DNA of 64,000 nt from Priestia filamentosa (GCF_900177535.1 NZ_FXAJ01000001.1:248001-312000); one strand, 5' to 3'. Positions 17,970 to 27,568 are shown, counted from the first letter of the stretch. Notes: generated by a model from the letters alone, not told the origin. A program made the numbers and translations.

Positions 17970-19049
17970 TTATGAGGTTGTTAATAATTTTAAGCAGTCT
18001 GTAAAAGCTTTAATGTCTTTAATCGTTGTTGAAGTACCAAATGAAATACGAAAAAGCTGTTTACTTTCATGAACGTTTTTTCCCATTGCTATCATATATG
18101 GGGAAGGTTCCTGCTGTCCAACAAGACAAGCGCTTCCTGTTGAAATGGCAATATTGTACTTATTGCACCATAGCATAACATACTGACCTTCTAAGCTCTC
18201 CATCTTCATTGCAACGATAGAAGGAAGAGCATCAGGAGGGCTTATAATTTCAGCTGATACAGGAATATGATTGATAAGCTCTCTTCTTAAGTTTACATGA
18301 CTGTTATAGGTATCCGCCAATATTTTCTTTTGTTCCTGTGCAGCAACAGTAAATGCAACAATACTTGGCACATCAATCGTCCCATGCTGCTTTACTTTAG
18401 AAATTTCTTTAGAAAGATAAAGAGCACCAATTCCTTTTGGTCCGTATATTTTATGACTTGCGATAGATAAGCTTGTAATGTGCATATCTCTTACATTAAT
18501 AGGAAGCTTTAAGAAAGATTGAACTCCATCACAATGGAAAGGGATATTGTACATTTTGGCAATCTCTCCAATTTCTTTTATAGGATGAACCGTTCCAAGT
18601 TCATGATTGACGTGTTGAATTACGATAAGACATGTGGCATCTGTAATACATTCACGCAAGTTTTCAAGATTAATCGTTCCATCTTCCCTAATGGATACAT
18701 AAGAGATATCGTATCCTTCTTCTTCTAGTGTATCCCAAAGACTCAGAAGTGACGAATGTTCGAGCTTTGAAGTAATAATATGGTTTTTAGAAGAGGGAGA
18801 ACTCCCTAATATACTCCTAACAGCAAGCAAGTTACTATCAGACCCACCGTTTGTAAAATATATTTCTTCCTTGCTAGCTTGGATATAAGAAGCGAGTTCT
18901 CCCTGACACATTTTCATCATTTCTTTCGCTTTTGTTCCTTCGTCATGAAGGCTATTTGTATTTCCATAAAATTTTTTAGCACTTTCACAATAAGCCTGTA
19001 GTGCATTTTTACTTATGGGTGTTGTTGCAGCATAATCTAAATAAATCAT
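17970..19049 (-). CDS. nifS: Cysteine desulfurase NifS for NadA maturation
   Basis: A 359-residue class-V aminotransferase. The start was set at 19049 (MIYLDYAATTPISKNAL) behind GGAGAAAC; a longer frame to 19124 runs through the promoter and operator. The PLP lysine is in SIASHKIYGPKG and the catalytic cysteine in STGSACLVG. It removes sulfur from cysteine; in B. subtilis this gene is dedicated to building the 4Fe-4S cluster of NadA and is divergent from nadBCA exactly as here. Confidence 0.95.
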   Translation of the reverse strand: MIYLDYAATTPISKNALQAYCESAKKFYGNTNSLHDEGTKAKEMMKMCQGELASYIQASKEEIYFTNGGSDSNLLAVRSILGSSPSSKNHIITSKLEHSSLLSLWDTLEEEGYDISYVSIREDGTINLENLRECITDATCLIVIQHVNHELGTVHPIKEIGEIAKMYNIPFHCDGVQSFLKLPINVRDMHITSLSIASHKIYGPKGIGALYLSKEISKVKQHGTIDVPSIVAFTVAAQEQKKILADTYNSHVNLRRELINHIPVSAEIISPPDALPSIVAMKMESLEGQYVMLWCNKYNIAISTGSACLVGQQEPSPYMIAMGKNVHESKQLFRISFGTSTTIKDIKAFTDCLKLLTTS

Positions 19050-19088
19050 TTTTGTTTCTCCTTTATAAAAATCAAAGTCTTGTATTTT

Positions 19089-19122
19089 ATTAAATAATAT
19101 GTAAATATAGGTGTCAAGACAC
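19089..19122 (-). promoter_or_regulatory. NiaR operator overlapping the nifS-niaR promoter
   Basis: The palindrome GTGTCAAGACAC (19111-19122) sits between the divergent nifS and nadB genes. On the minus strand its centre supplies TTGACA (complement of 19112-19117), 17 bp from TTTAAT (complement of 19089-19094), a good promoter for nifS-niaR. A repressor bound to the palindrome would cover this -35, and lies just downstream of the probable nadB -10 on the other strand. Confidence 0.7.
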
Positions 19123-19146
19123 ATGTAAAGTTAAGGGGTAGTGATT

Positions 19147-20631
19147 ATGATATATGATGTCATTTTGATTGGAAGTGGCCTTGCAACACTTGTGACAGCA
19201 GCGAAGCTATCAGATAACAAAAAGATCCTTGTCATCACAAAGGATGAATTGAAACAAAGCAGTTCTAGTCTTGCACAAGGTGGAATTGCTGCTGTTATGT
19301 CACCTGATGATCATTGGAAGTATCACTATGAAGATACTTTAAAAGCTGGTCATTATTATAATGATAGGAAAGCTATTTCTATGCTCGTTAGAAGAGCTCA
19401 AACCGAAATAAACATTTTAATAAATGAAGGAATGACCTTTGACAGAGAGGATGGCCAAATGGCTTTAGGTATGGAAGGCGCGCATAGTAAGCGACGTATT
19501 TTGCATGCTGGTGGGGATGCAACAGGGAGAGAGCTTGTCCGCCATTTTCAAAAAAAAGTATGTGGTCAATCAAATATAACAATCGTAGAACACGAGCCTG
19601 TTCATACATTACATATTGAGGATGGGTATTGTATTGGTGTGTTCACCGAAAAAAGTCATTATTACGGCCGCCATACTGTACTAGCTTCAGGTGGATGTGG
19701 AGGTCTTTATCGTTTTAGCTCAAATCCAGATGAAAACAGAGGAGACGGAATAGCTCTTGCTTACCGTGCAGGTGCTACATTAAAAGATCTTGAATTTATC
19801 CAATTTCATCCGACTCTTCTTCATAGAGATGGAAAAGCATTTGGACTAGTTTCAGAAGCTGTAAGAGGAGAAGGAGGAAAGCTAATAGATGAAAAAGGAA
19901 AGGCTGTTATGGATCATCATCCTCTAAAAGATTTAGCACCTCGTGATATTGTTGCACAAACCATTGATATGAAGTTGAAAAAGGGAAGCCAAGTATTTTT
20001 AGATATTACAAATATCTCAAACTTTTCAAAACGCTTTCCAACCATTCATCACAATTGTGTAAAAGCATTTGGATATCAGCCTTCTTTACTTCCTGTCGCT
20101 CCTGGGGCGCATTTTCAACTAGGTGGGGTTGCTGTAAATGAAAATAGTGAAACATCCATTCCTAATCTTTATGCAATTGGAGAAGTTGCATGTACAGGTG
20201 TTCACGGAGCAAATCGACTGGCAAGTAACTCTTTATTAGAAATTCTTGTTTATGGGAGTCGCTTAGCTGCTCATTTAAACAATGAAGGAGAAGGTAATAT
20301 TCAAGGAGGATTTTTTCCACCATTCAAATCGAAAAAAACAATAAAAGTAACCTTGCCATCTATTCAAGAGATTCAAAGAAACCATGAAGAGGGAGCTGGG
20401 ATTGTTCGGTGTAGGAAAGAACTGGAAAAATGCATGAATTGGTGTGCTCAATATTTAGAAAAAGTGTCAGAGGAAAAGCTGCACCTTTATGAGCGAGATA
20501 CAATCGAAAAAATCAATATGCTTAGAACAAGCTTTCTTATTTTATCGGCTGCTTCGGAACGCCGAGAAAGTTTAGGAGTGCATATGCGGAGTGATACAAA
20601 AGAGATAGGTCAGCGAGAATTTATCGGATAG
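19147..20631 (+). CDS. nadB: L-aspartate oxidase NadB
   Basis: A 494-residue flavoenzyme. The ATG at 19147 is preferred over the GTG at 19141 because it is spaced correctly from AAGGGG (19133-19138). It shows an N-terminal FAD-binding GSGLATLVTAAKL (about 9-21), SSSLAQGGIAAV and the active-site block HGANRLASNSLLE (about 354-366). It oxidises aspartate to iminoaspartate, the first step of quinolinate synthesis. It is somewhat shorter at the C-terminus than B. subtilis NadB (531). Operon nadB-nadC-nadA. Confidence 0.96.
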   Translation: MIYDVILIGSGLATLVTAAKLSDNKKILVITKDELKQSSSSLAQGGIAAVMSPDDHWKYHYEDTLKAGHYYNDRKAISMLVRRAQTEINILINEGMTFDREDGQMALGMEGAHSKRRILHAGGDATGRELVRHFQKKVCGQSNITIVEHEPVHTLHIEDGYCIGVFTEKSHYYGRHTVLASGGCGGLYRFSSNPDENRGDGIALAYRAGATLKDLEFIQFHPTLLHRDGKAFGLVSEAVRGEGGKLIDEKGKAVMDHHPLKDLAPRDIVAQTIDMKLKKGSQVFLDITNISNFSKRFPTIHHNCVKAFGYQPSLLPVAPGAHFQLGGVAVNENSETSIPNLYAIGEVACTGVHGANRLASNSLLEILVYGSRLAAHLNNEGEGNIQGGFFPPFKSKKTIKVTLPSIQEIQRNHEEGAGIVRCRKELEKCMNWCAQYLEKVSEEKLHLYERDTIEKINMLRTSFLILSAASERRESLGVHMRSDTKEIGQREFIG

Positions 20632-20642
20632 GAGATAGAGTC

Positions 20643-21497
20643 ATGAATGAGCTAAAAGTGAAAGAAAAGTTAACAGAATTTTTAATTGAAGATATTGGAT
20701 GTGAGGATCTAACGACTAGCTCTCTTCCAAATAAGGATCAGTGGATTCAAGGTTATTTTATTTCAAAAGAAGACGGGATTTTTGCAGGAGAAGAAATTAT
20801 TAAGTTAGGTTTTTCATTGATTAGTAAGGATGTTGAAGTGGTTCTTTTTAAGCATGATGGTGATCGCGTCACGAAGGGAGATATTATCGCTTCTGTTGAA
20901 GGGACTTTTTCAACACTTATGGCTGGGGAGCGAGTAATTTTGAATCTTGTGCAGCGAATGAGTGGAATTGCGACAATGACAAATGAATTTGTCCATGTTC
21001 TTGATGGCTCAGGAATCCGGATTTGCGATACAAGAAAAGTTATGCCAGGTTTAAAAATATTTGATAAATATGCTGTGACATGTGGCGGGGGCTATAATCA
21101 TCGCTTTGGCCTTTATGATGGAGTGATGTTAAAAGATAACCATGTAGCTGCCGTAGGATCAACTGGAGCTGCAATTAGAGAAGTTCGAGGGCGAGTTGGT
21201 CATATGATTCGTATAGAAGTAGAAATTGAAACAGAAGAAGCGCTTCTCCAAGCAGTAGAGGCGAAAGCAGATATCATTATGTTTGATAATCGTTCTCCAG
21301 AAGAAATTAAGAGCTGGATGAGGCACGTTCCAGACGATATTGTTACAGAGGTTTCGGGAGGCATTACGCTCGAAAATATTCATCAGTATAGAGAAACAGG
21401 TGTGAACTATATTTCAATCGGTGCATTAACACATTCTGTTTCAGGGCTTGATATTAGCTTTAATATTGCCTCACAGAAGGAAGGGGAAGGAAAATGA
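20643..21497 (+). CDS. nadC: Quinolinate phosphoribosyltransferase NadC
   Basis: A 284-residue type-II PRTase. Conserved blocks include [13 protein letters not shown] (about 99-111), [12 protein letters not shown] and the DNHV substrate loop, and the C-terminal [10 protein letters not shown] phosphate-binding segment. It makes nicotinate mononucleotide from quinolinate and PRPP. It starts 11 bp after nadB and overlaps nadA by 4 bp. Confidence 0.97.
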   Translation: MNELKVKEKLTEFLIEDIGCEDLTTSSLPNKDQWIQGYFISKEDGIFAGEEIIKLGFSLISKDVEVVLFKHDGDRVTKGDIIASVEGTFSTLMAGERVILNLVQRMSGIATMTNEFVHVLDGSGIRICDTRKVMPGLKIFDKYAVTCGGGYNHRFGLYDGVMLKDNHVAAVGSTGAAIREVRGRVGHMIRIEVEIETEEALLQAVEAKADIIMFDNRSPEEIKSWMRHVPDDIVTEVSGGITLENIHQYRETGVNYISIGALTHSVSGLDISFNIASQKEGEGK

Positions 21498-22591
21498 GCA
21501 TTTTAGCGGGTTTTGAAGAAAAACTATCGATTATTCCACAAAAATATAAGGAACAAGATGAGAAAGAACTTATTGCAATTGTTGAGCGAGTAAAGAAAAA
21601 CCTTGGCGATAGATTGTTTATTCTTGGTCACCACTATCAAAAAGATGAAGTTATCCAGTTTGCCGATGTGACAGGAGATTCTCTTGCTCTATCAAGGGTC
21701 GCTTCAGAACAGACAAAAGCAGATTACATCGTTTTTTGCGGTGTGCATTTTATGGCTGAAACCGCTGATATTCTAACAAGTCCTCACCAGCAGGTAATTT
21801 TACCTGATATGCAAGCAGGCTGTTCGATGGCCGATATGGCAAACCTTCAACAAACAGAAATAGCATGGTCATATCTTACTGAAAAGTTTGGAAACACGAT
21901 TGTGCCGCTCACATATGTAAACTCAACAGCTGAGATTAAATCATTTGTTGGCGAAAATGATGGAGCAACGTTAACAAGTTCAAACGCGTCTAAAATCGTG
22001 CAGTGGGCGCTTGGTAAAAAAGAACGAATTTTATTTCTCCCTGATCAGCATCTCGGAAGAAATACAGCGTACGAGTTAGATATTTCACTAGAAGAGATGG
22101 CTGTATGGGATCCAATTCAAGAAAAGCTTGAATATGAAGGTGATTATGAAGACATCAAAATTATTTTATGGAAAGGGCACTGCTCTGTTCATCAAAACTT
22201 CACAGTGAAAAATATTGAAGCATTGCGAACAACACATAGCGATATTAATATTCTTGTTCATCCTGAATGTTGTTATGAGGTTGTTCAAGCCTCGGACTAT
22301 GCGGGCTCAACTTCTTTTATTATTGATAAAATTAATGAAGCTGAAAAAGGATCGAAATGGGCGATTGGTACAGAAATGAACCTTGTTAAACGATTGATTG
22401 ATAACAATCCTGATAAACAAATTATGTCCTTGAATCCTTATATGTGTCCATGTTTAACAATGAACCGAATTGACTTACCACACCTTGCATGGGCACTTGA
22501 GAGCATTGAGGATAACAAGCCAATAAATATTATAAAAGTTCCTGAAGAAGTGCAAAATGGAGCATTAGCAGCTATTGGAAGAATGCTCTAA
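21494..22591 (+). CDS. nadA: Quinolinate synthase NadA
   Basis: A 365-residue protein (368 in B. subtilis). The cluster-binding cysteines appear in AGCSMAD (about residue 110), HPECCYEV (about 257-258 region) and [10 protein letters not shown] (about 318-320). It condenses iminoaspartate with dihydroxyacetone phosphate to quinolinate using a 4Fe-4S cluster supplied through the divergently encoded NifS. It overlaps nadC by 4 bp. Confidence 0.97.
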   Translation: MSILAGFEEKLSIIPQKYKEQDEKELIAIVERVKKNLGDRLFILGHHYQKDEVIQFADVTGDSLALSRVASEQTKADYIVFCGVHFMAETADILTSPHQQVILPDMQAGCSMADMANLQQTEIAWSYLTEKFGNTIVPLTYVNSTAEIKSFVGENDGATLTSSNASKIVQWALGKKERILFLPDQHLGRNTAYELDISLEEMAVWDPIQEKLEYEGDYEDIKIILWKGHCSVHQNFTVKNIEALRTTHSDINILVHPECCYEVVQASDYAGSTSFIIDKINEAEKGSKWAIGTEMNLVKRLIDNNPDKQIMSLNPYMCPCLTMNRIDLPHLAWALESIEDNKPINIIKVPEEVQNGALAAIGRML

Positions 22592-22597
22592 TATAAG

Positions 22598-22640
22598 AAA
22601 AGGATGAGCTCTTATGTGAGAAAGTGAGCTCATCCTTTTT
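22598..22640 (+). terminator. Terminator after nadA
   Basis: A perfect 14-bp stem (22598-22611 with 22626-22639) with a 14-nt loop and T run. Confidence 0.88.
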
Positions 22641-22763
22641 AATGTTTTTCCACCTTATGAATAAATGTTTTTTTACAAGCATATGTTGTGAGGAAGTCTG
22701 AATTAGCAAGACACCCAGTCTGAATATACATTGTAAAGATATTGTTGCAGGAGGGGAAAAACG

Positions 22764-24281
22764 TTGAAAATCCATATCGTCCAAAAAGGGGATACCCTTT
22801 GGAAAATTGCAAAGAAATATGGAGTTGATTTTGAAGAAATTAAAGAAGTCAATTCACAGTTAAGCAACCCTGATATGATTATGCCAGGAATGAAGATTAA
22901 GGTGCCAACAAATAGTGTACAAATTAAAAATGAAATGCAAAATATGGACCATCCGTATAAAGAAATGCCGCAAAAACAACTTCCAATAACAGAGATTGAT
23001 ACAGATGAACAAATGCCACAGCAACCGCAGCAACAGATGCCGCAAATGCCGCAACAATCTTATAATGAACTTCCAATGATGCCGCAACAGCCTTATAATG
23101 GCCCTTATAATGAAGCACCAATGATGCCACAACAGCCGAATAATATGAACATGCCGCCTAAAAAAGAAATGCCAATGATGCCGCCAAAGGAGATGCCTTC
23201 TTCTCCTAAAAAAGAAATGCCAATGATGCCGCCGAAAGAGATGCCTTCTTCTCCTAAAAAGGAAATGCCAAAAATGCCGAAGATGCCAAAGATGAAACCA
23301 ATGTTTCCTGAGATTGACGTCAACAATTATTACAATCTAAATGTTCAACTTCCGGCACAAGAAAAACCGAAAAAAGAAGAGCCAAAGAAAGAAATGCCTA
23401 AAAAGGAAGAGCCAAAGAAAAAAGAGTTAAAGAAAGAAATGCCTAAAAAAGAAGAGCCGATTGAAATTCCAAAAGTAGAGCCGATGCCAATACTAGATAT
23501 TGAAGAATCTTATGAGGACAATGAAAGCTTTGAAATGCCGATGATGCACCAACAGATGCCGATGATGCACCAACAGATGCCAATGATGCCGCAAATACCG
23601 ATGCAACATTGCATGCCAGTGCCGTTAACACCAGTAATGCCAGGATGCGGATTTAATTATATACCATGTTATAATCCATGCATGCCGCCGATGCCTGTTC
23701 ACATGCCAATGAATGCTCCATATCCGAATACACCATATCCGTATGAACATCAAATGCCTAATATGGGAATGCATCATATGGAGGATGAAAATGACAGTGA
23801 TGAATACGTAATGGGAGCAGAGCATGATTACATGCCGATGCCACAGCACTACAACCATCCTGTTCAAAATCCGTATATGCCAATGCACCAAATGCCTGTT
23901 CAAAATCCGTATATGCCAATGCACCAAATGCCTGTTCAAAATCCGTATATGCCAATGCACCAAATGCCTGTTCAAAATCCATATATGCCAATGCACCAAA
24001 TGCCTGTTCAAAATCCATATATGCCAATGCCTCACTATGGAGAACAGATGGGAATGCCTTATCACGATCCAAATGAACAAATGCATCAATACGGCATGAT
24101 GCACGGTCAACAGGAGGATTGTGGGTGTGGTGGTATGTCACAGCCTTATTATCCACAGCCGCAAAGTGAACAAGGATATTACCCACAACATTTTGCCAAT
24201 ATGGGATATGAGCAGCCAATGCCACAATCGCCAGACCATCAAATGTTCGGTATGCCTCGTTATGAGGAAGACGATGATTAA
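22764..24281 (+). CDS. safA: SafA-type spore coat morphogenetic protein, repeat-rich
   Basis: A 505-residue protein with one LysM domain at residues 2-48 (IHIVQKGDTLWKIAKKYGVD) and then a long low-complexity tail rich in Met, Pro, Gln, Lys, Glu and Tyr. The tail contains two 16-residue units (DNA 23160-23255), Lys-Glu-Pro runs (23372-23460) and four full 12-residue units PVQNPYMPMHQM plus a partial fifth (23859-24031). SafA binds cortex peptidoglycan by LysM and directs inner-coat assembly; in B. subtilis (387 residues) it is SigE-transcribed, has internal translation starts and is a transglutaminase substrate, which fits the abundant Lys and Gln. A weak SigE-like -10 (TATACATT, 22725-22732) precedes it. 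The tail is longer than in B. subtilis. Confidence 0.9.
   Translation: MKIHIVQKGDTLWKIAKKYGVDFEEIKEVNSQLSNPDMIMPGMKIKVPTNSVQIKNEMQNMDHPYKEMPQKQLPITEIDTDEQMPQQPQQQMPQMPQQSYNELPMMPQQPYNGPYNEAPMMPQQPNNMNMPPKKEMPMMPPKEMPSSPKKEMPMMPPKEMPSSPKKEMPKMPKMPKMKPMFPEIDVNNYYNLNVQLPAQEKPKKEEPKKEMPKKEEPKKKELKKEMPKKEEPIEIPKVEPMPILDIEESYEDNESFEMPMMHQQMPMMHQQMPMMPQIPMQHCMPVPLTPVMPGCGFNYIPCYNPCMPPMPVHMPMNAPYPNTPYPYEHQMPNMGMHHMEDENDSDEYVMGAEHDYMPMPQHYNHPVQNPYMPMHQMPVQNPYMPMHQMPVQNPYMPMHQMPVQNPYMPMHQMPVQNPYMPMPHYGEQMGMPYHDPNEQMHQYGMMHGQQEDCGCGGMSQPYYPQPQSEQGYYPQHFANMGYEQPMPQSPDHQMFGMPRYEEDDD
23160..23255 (+). repeat. Two 48-bp tandem units within safA
   Basis: Two nearly identical 48-bp units (23160-23207 and 23208-23255) encode KKEMPMMPPKEMPSSP twice. 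A partial third unit follows. Confidence 0.9.
23859..24031 (+). repeat. 36-bp tandem repeat within safA
   Basis: Four full 36-bp units starting at 23859, 23895, 23931 and 23967 and a partial unit at 24003. Units 1-3 have CCG and units 4-5 have CCA in the same proline codon. Each encodes PVQNPYMPMHQM. Confidence 0.95.
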
Positions 24282-25215
24282 TAATAGGAAAATAGAAAAA
24301 GGCGAGATCGTTTACGATCGCCTTTTTTTCTATCTTTTAAAAAAGAAGGGAATCGAAGTTAAAAAAGTAAATCGTATTAGGCCTCATGTTTTGAAATTAG
24401 AGTCCAAAACAGGAAGATATGTAATGAAAAGGTACAAAGAAAAGGAAAAGATTATTCACACTTATACCTTATTACAAGAAGCTTCAAAAAAGTCTTTCAC
24501 AAAAAGTATAAATTTTATTCCTTATCCTGATGGAACGCTCACCTTTTCATATGAGGGAGCATATTGGGCACTTATGAACTATAGAGAAGGACGAGCGCTT
24601 AACTATTATAAGAGAAGCGAGCGAAAGGAAGCACTTAGCCTTTTAAGCTCTTTTCATAACAGTACTAAGGCAAACAATACGTCTAACCTTGCACCTTTAT
24701 TACTTGAGGAAAGATGGGAAAAGAGACTCTCTTACTTCGAGCAGAACTCCGTTTTTCTTCATCAAAGAGAGCGAGAAGACATTCTATATGAGGGAGCTTT
24801 TCTTCTTGATAAAGTACGAGAAACTTCATTGATTCACCCTTCTCTACAAGCAATTAATCATGGTGATGTTGCTTCACATAACTTTTTAAAAAGTGCAGAT
24901 ATGGTGCGTTTAATTGATTTTGACCTTGTTCACTATGATTCTGTTTTCTATGATTATTTACAATTGACAAGGCGTTTTTTATGTTATACAAATGCTTCTC
25001 TAATCCCTTTATTCCTACATAATGAGCTTCATTCATGGTTTAGAGAGCCTCGCTTCCTATATGCTTTGCTCTATCAAGATGATCTTTTCAAAGCATGGCC
25101 AAAACTTCTTCAAGAAAGCAATCGAAATAAAATAGAAAAAGCTCTTATTTTAAATCAATTAAGGAAGAGAATGCTTATGCCACAAATTCAGTTTTTTCTT
25201 AGCGGGATTCGGTGA
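24274..25215 (+). CDS. ysxE: YsxE-like spore-coat-associated kinase-fold protein
   Basis: A 313-residue protein of the CotS/YutH/YsxE group, which has an aminoglycoside-phosphotransferase-like fold. Visible blocks are the N-terminal YLLKKKGIEVKKVNRIRPHV, the Brenner-type INHGDVASHNFL (about residue 197) and VRLIDFDLVHYD (about 212), matching catalytic and metal-binding loops. The ATG at 24274 lies inside the end of safA (8-bp overlap) behind GAGGAAG; the same frame is open upstream to 24121, but that part is out of frame inside safA. An intrinsic-terminator hairpin lies within codons 8-19. Small-molecule substrate unknown. Confidence 0.78.
   Translation: MINNRKIEKGEIVYDRLFFYLLKKKGIEVKKVNRIRPHVLKLESKTGRYVMKRYKEKEKIIHTYTLLQEASKKSFTKSINFIPYPDGTLTFSYEGAYWALMNYREGRALNYYKRSERKEALSLLSSFHNSTKANNTSNLAPLLLEERWEKRLSYFEQNSVFLHQREREDILYEGAFLLDKVRETSLIHPSLQAINHGDVASHNFLKSADMVRLIDFDLVHYDSVFYDYLQLTRRFLCYTNASLIPLFLHNELHSWFREPRFLYALLYQDDLFKAWPKLLQESNRNKIEKALILNQLRKRMLMPQIQFFLSGIR
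24296..24329 (+). terminator. Terminator-like hairpin inside the start of the ysxE-like gene
   Basis: GGCGAGATCG (24301-24310) pairs with CGATCGCC (24315-24322), with a two-base bulge and a TTTA loop, preceded by five A and followed by seven T. It would end the safA transcript, yet it encodes EKGEIVYDRLFF of the next protein. Confidence 0.75.
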
Positions 25216-25225
25216 ATTTGTACAA

Positions 25226-25303
25226 ATGGATAAAGATATTAAAAGAGGAGAAGCTATAACTAGATTGTTTTCAAAAGTTTTTAAAGAGGTGAAGATACGA
25301 TGA
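25226..25303 (+). CDS. Possible 25-residue ORF before bofC
   Basis: The ATG at 25226 is preceded by GGTGA at 10 bp and encodes a 25-residue basic peptide (MDKDIKRGEAITRLFSKVFK then EVKIR), whose TGA overlaps the bofC ATG as ATGA. It could be a leader peptide or simply chance; bofC has its own good ribosome site (AGAGGTGA). No family is recognised. Confidence 0.25.
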   Translation: MDKDIKRGEAITRLFSKVFKEVKIR

Positions 25304-25818
25304 ATCGAACCTATCAAAGCGCACTTTTTCTTTTAAGCTTGTTACTTTTTCTATTTGTAGGTCCACAAGCTTTAGCCCAAAATGAAGAAGATGAGAAAAT
25401 GACCATTTTATTAGAACGCATCTATGTAGATGGAGTAACAGAAGAAGAGATTATAGAAGTTAATAGTGAAAATAGAGAAAGAATGTATGACAAATTCAAA
25501 AGCTGGGAGCTTATTGACGAGCAAGATGATCAAGTAGTTTTTCAAAAAGAAGTGGATGATATCTCACCGCTTTTAAAAGAGAACGGGTATATTGGGATGG
25601 ACAGAGAAGGAATTCTCTCTATTTATGAAGGTGAACCACACCAGGAATCAACGCGGGTTATTCAATCGTTTTTTCAACTTGATGTAGAAATGATGCAAAG
25701 CTTTGATTACAAAAAGCTAGAAGATGGTATTCGGATTCAAACGAAAGAGCAATACACAGCATTGCTTAATTTTTATAAAACCTTCTCCAAAAAAACAACA
25801 GCAACGAAAACAGGGTAG
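25300..25818 (+). CDS. bofC: BofC, forespore regulator of the SigmaK checkpoint
   Basis: A 172-residue protein (170 in B. subtilis) with an N-terminal signal peptide (hydrophobic core about 8-24, likely cleaved after ALAQ) and a two-domain secreted part. BofC is made in the forespore, exported to the intermembrane space and inhibits the SpoIVB protease, thereby delaying SpoIVFB activation; both SpoIVF proteins are encoded at 8.0-9.6 kb. Located after safA/ysxE and before ruvA. Confidence 0.88.
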   Translation: MNRTYQSALFLLSLLLFLFVGPQALAQNEEDEKMTILLERIYVDGVTEEEIIEVNSENRERMYDKFKSWELIDEQDDQVVFQKEVDDISPLLKENGYIGMDREGILSIYEGEPHQESTRVIQSFFQLDVEMMQSFDYKKLEDGIRIQTKEQYTALLNFYKTFSKKTTATKTG

Positions 25819-25841
25819 TGAAAGACGCTGCCCTGTTTTTT
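25807..25841 (+). terminator. Terminator overlapping the bofC stop codon
   Basis: Arm 25807-25818 (which ends with the TAG stop) pairs with 25828-25839, one wobble, then T run. Confidence 0.88.
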
Positions 25842-25949
25842 GTTGTTTGAAACTACGCTAATATTATGAAGTTATGATAAAATAGAACACAGTGAATGTT
25901 AGCTCACACGGACGCACGAGCTCTCAATTTGTTAAAGGAGAGGAATTTT

Positions 25950-26558
25950 TTGTTTGACTATATTAAAGGATATGTAACATACCTTAATCCTGAATATGTA
26001 ACGGTAGAAAACGGAGGGATAGGATATCAGATTTTCACCCCAAATCCGTTTTTATTCCAAATTAACGAGATGGAGGAAATTACGGTATATACGTACCATC
26101 ACGTACGTGAAGATATAAGCGCGCTTTTTGGTTTTTTATCGCGCCAAGATAAAGATTTATTCAAGAAGCTCCTTAGCGTCTCAGGAATTGGGCCGAAGGG
26201 GGCGCTTGCTGTCCTTGCTTCAGGTGATACGACAGGGCTTATTCGAGCGGTAGAAGAAGAAAATGAAAAGTTTCTGGTGAAATTTCCTGGCGTTGGTAAG
26301 AAAACGGCTCGTCAGATGATTTTAGATTTAAAAGGAAAGCTAAATGATCTAGCTACAGATGAAACGTTTACACTGTTCACTCATGAAAAACATGAGCAAA
26401 GAACAGAAAATGAAAAAGCAATGGAAGAAGCAAAAGAAGCGCTTAAAGTACTTGGATATGCAGAACGTGAAATCAATAAAGTACTGCCAACACTTGCAGG
26501 AGAGAATTTAGCGACGGATCAATACATTAAGAAAGCATTGCAAAAGCTTTTAAAATAA
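25950..26558 (+). CDS. ruvA: Holliday junction protein RuvA
   Basis: A 202-residue protein starting at the TTG at 25950 ([20 protein letters not shown]) behind AGGAGAGGA; B. subtilis RuvA has 201. It shows the OB-fold domain (1-62), the helix-hairpin-helix pair (about 70-125, [16 protein letters not shown] and [18 protein letters not shown]) and the C-terminal RuvB-binding domain (about 150-202). It clamps four-way junctions for RuvB-driven branch migration. Followed by ruvB after 11 bp. Confidence 0.97.
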   Translation: MFDYIKGYVTYLNPEYVTVENGGIGYQIFTPNPFLFQINEMEEITVYTYHHVREDISALFGFLSRQDKDLFKKLLSVSGIGPKGALAVLASGDTTGLIRAVEEENEKFLVKFPGVGKKTARQMILDLKGKLNDLATDETFTLFTHEKHEQRTENEKAMEEAKEALKVLGYAEREINKVLPTLAGENLATDQYIKKALQKLLK

Positions 26559-26569
26559 AGGGTGATTAA

Positions 26570-27568
26570 ATGGACGAAAGAATTGTGACAGGAGATGCTT
26601 TGAACGAAGAAGCGCTCGTGGAATATAGCTTACGCCCACAAACTTTACAGCAGTATATTGGACAAGATAAGGTGAAAAGTCATCTATCGGTTTTTATTAA
26701 AGCGGCGAAAATGAGGGAAGAAACACTCGATCATGTTTTGTTATATGGTCCACCTGGTCTCGGTAAAACGACACTTGCAGCCATTATTGCAAACGAGATG
26801 GGCGTAAATTTGCGGACAACTTCAGGTCCTGCAATTGAACGCCCAGGCGATCTTGCGGCTGTATTAACGAGTCTTGAGCCAGGAGATGTTTTGTTTATTG
26901 ATGAAATTCATCGTCTTCATCGTTCAATTGAAGAAGTTCTCTACCCAGCGATGGAAGATTTCTGTTTAGACATCGTTATTGGAAAAGGGCCAAGCGCTCG
27001 TTCTGTAAGGCTTGATTTACCGCCGTTTACGCTCGTTGGCGCTACAACAAGAGCTGGGCTTCTTTCAGCACCTTTGCGTGATCGTTTTGGTGTATTAAGC
27101 AGATTAGAATATTATAAAGAAGAAGATTTACAAAATATTATTGTGCGTACAGCTCAAATCTTTGATGTGGAAATTGATCCACGGGCTGCTACAGAGATTG
27201 CGAGACGGTCAAGAGGAACACCCCGAATTGCTAACCGTCTATTAAGGCGTGTTCGAGACTTTGCCCAAGTTGAAGGGGAAGGTGTAATCACAAAAGAGCT
27301 GGCAGATACGTCTTTAGAGCTTCTGCAAGTAGACCGTTTAGGCCTCGATAATATTGACCATAAATTATTAATGGGGATTATTGAAAAATTCCGGGGAGGG
27401 CCTGTTGGGCTTGATACCATTTCTGCTACAATTGGAGAGGAAGCTCATACGATTGAAGATGTGTATGAGCCCTACTTGCTTCAAATTGGTTTTTTACAGC
27501 GAACTCCGCGCGGACGTATTGTAACAAACTTAGTTTACGAACATTTTGGAATTGAGGTTAATGAATAG
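26570..27568 (+). CDS. ruvB: Holliday junction helicase RuvB
   Basis: A 332-residue AAA+ motor. Walker [11 protein letters not shown] (about 60-69), Walker B FIDEIHRL, sensor GATTRAG, arginine finger LRDRFG and the C-terminal winged helix are present. It forms hexamers on the junction with RuvA. Its stop shares one base with the GTG start of the next gene. Confidence 0.99.
   Translation: MDERIVTGDALNEEALVEYSLRPQTLQQYIGQDKVKSHLSVFIKAAKMREETLDHVLLYGPPGLGKTTLAAIIANEMGVNLRTTSGPAIERPGDLAAVLTSLEPGDVLFIDEIHRLHRSIEEVLYPAMEDFCLDIVIGKGPSARSVRLDLPPFTLVGATTRAGLLSAPLRDRFGVLSRLEYYKEEDLQNIIVRTAQIFDVEIDPRAATEIARRSRGTPRIANRLLRRVRDFAQVEGEGVITKELADTSLELLQVDRLGLDNIDHKLLMGIIEKFRGGPVGLDTISATIGEEAHTIEDVYEPYLLQIGFLQRTPRGRIVTNLVYEHFGIEVNE

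Noticed and set aside
23859-24031. CRISPR-like regular repeats
   Set aside because: The 36-bp units are directly adjacent with no spacers, stay in frame and encode a safA peptide repeat. No cas genes are near.
23758-24225. Long open frames opposite safA with repeated residues
   Set aside because: They are mirror frames of the safA repeats. They have no ribosome sites or recognisable families, and the plus-strand protein has a clear LysM domain.
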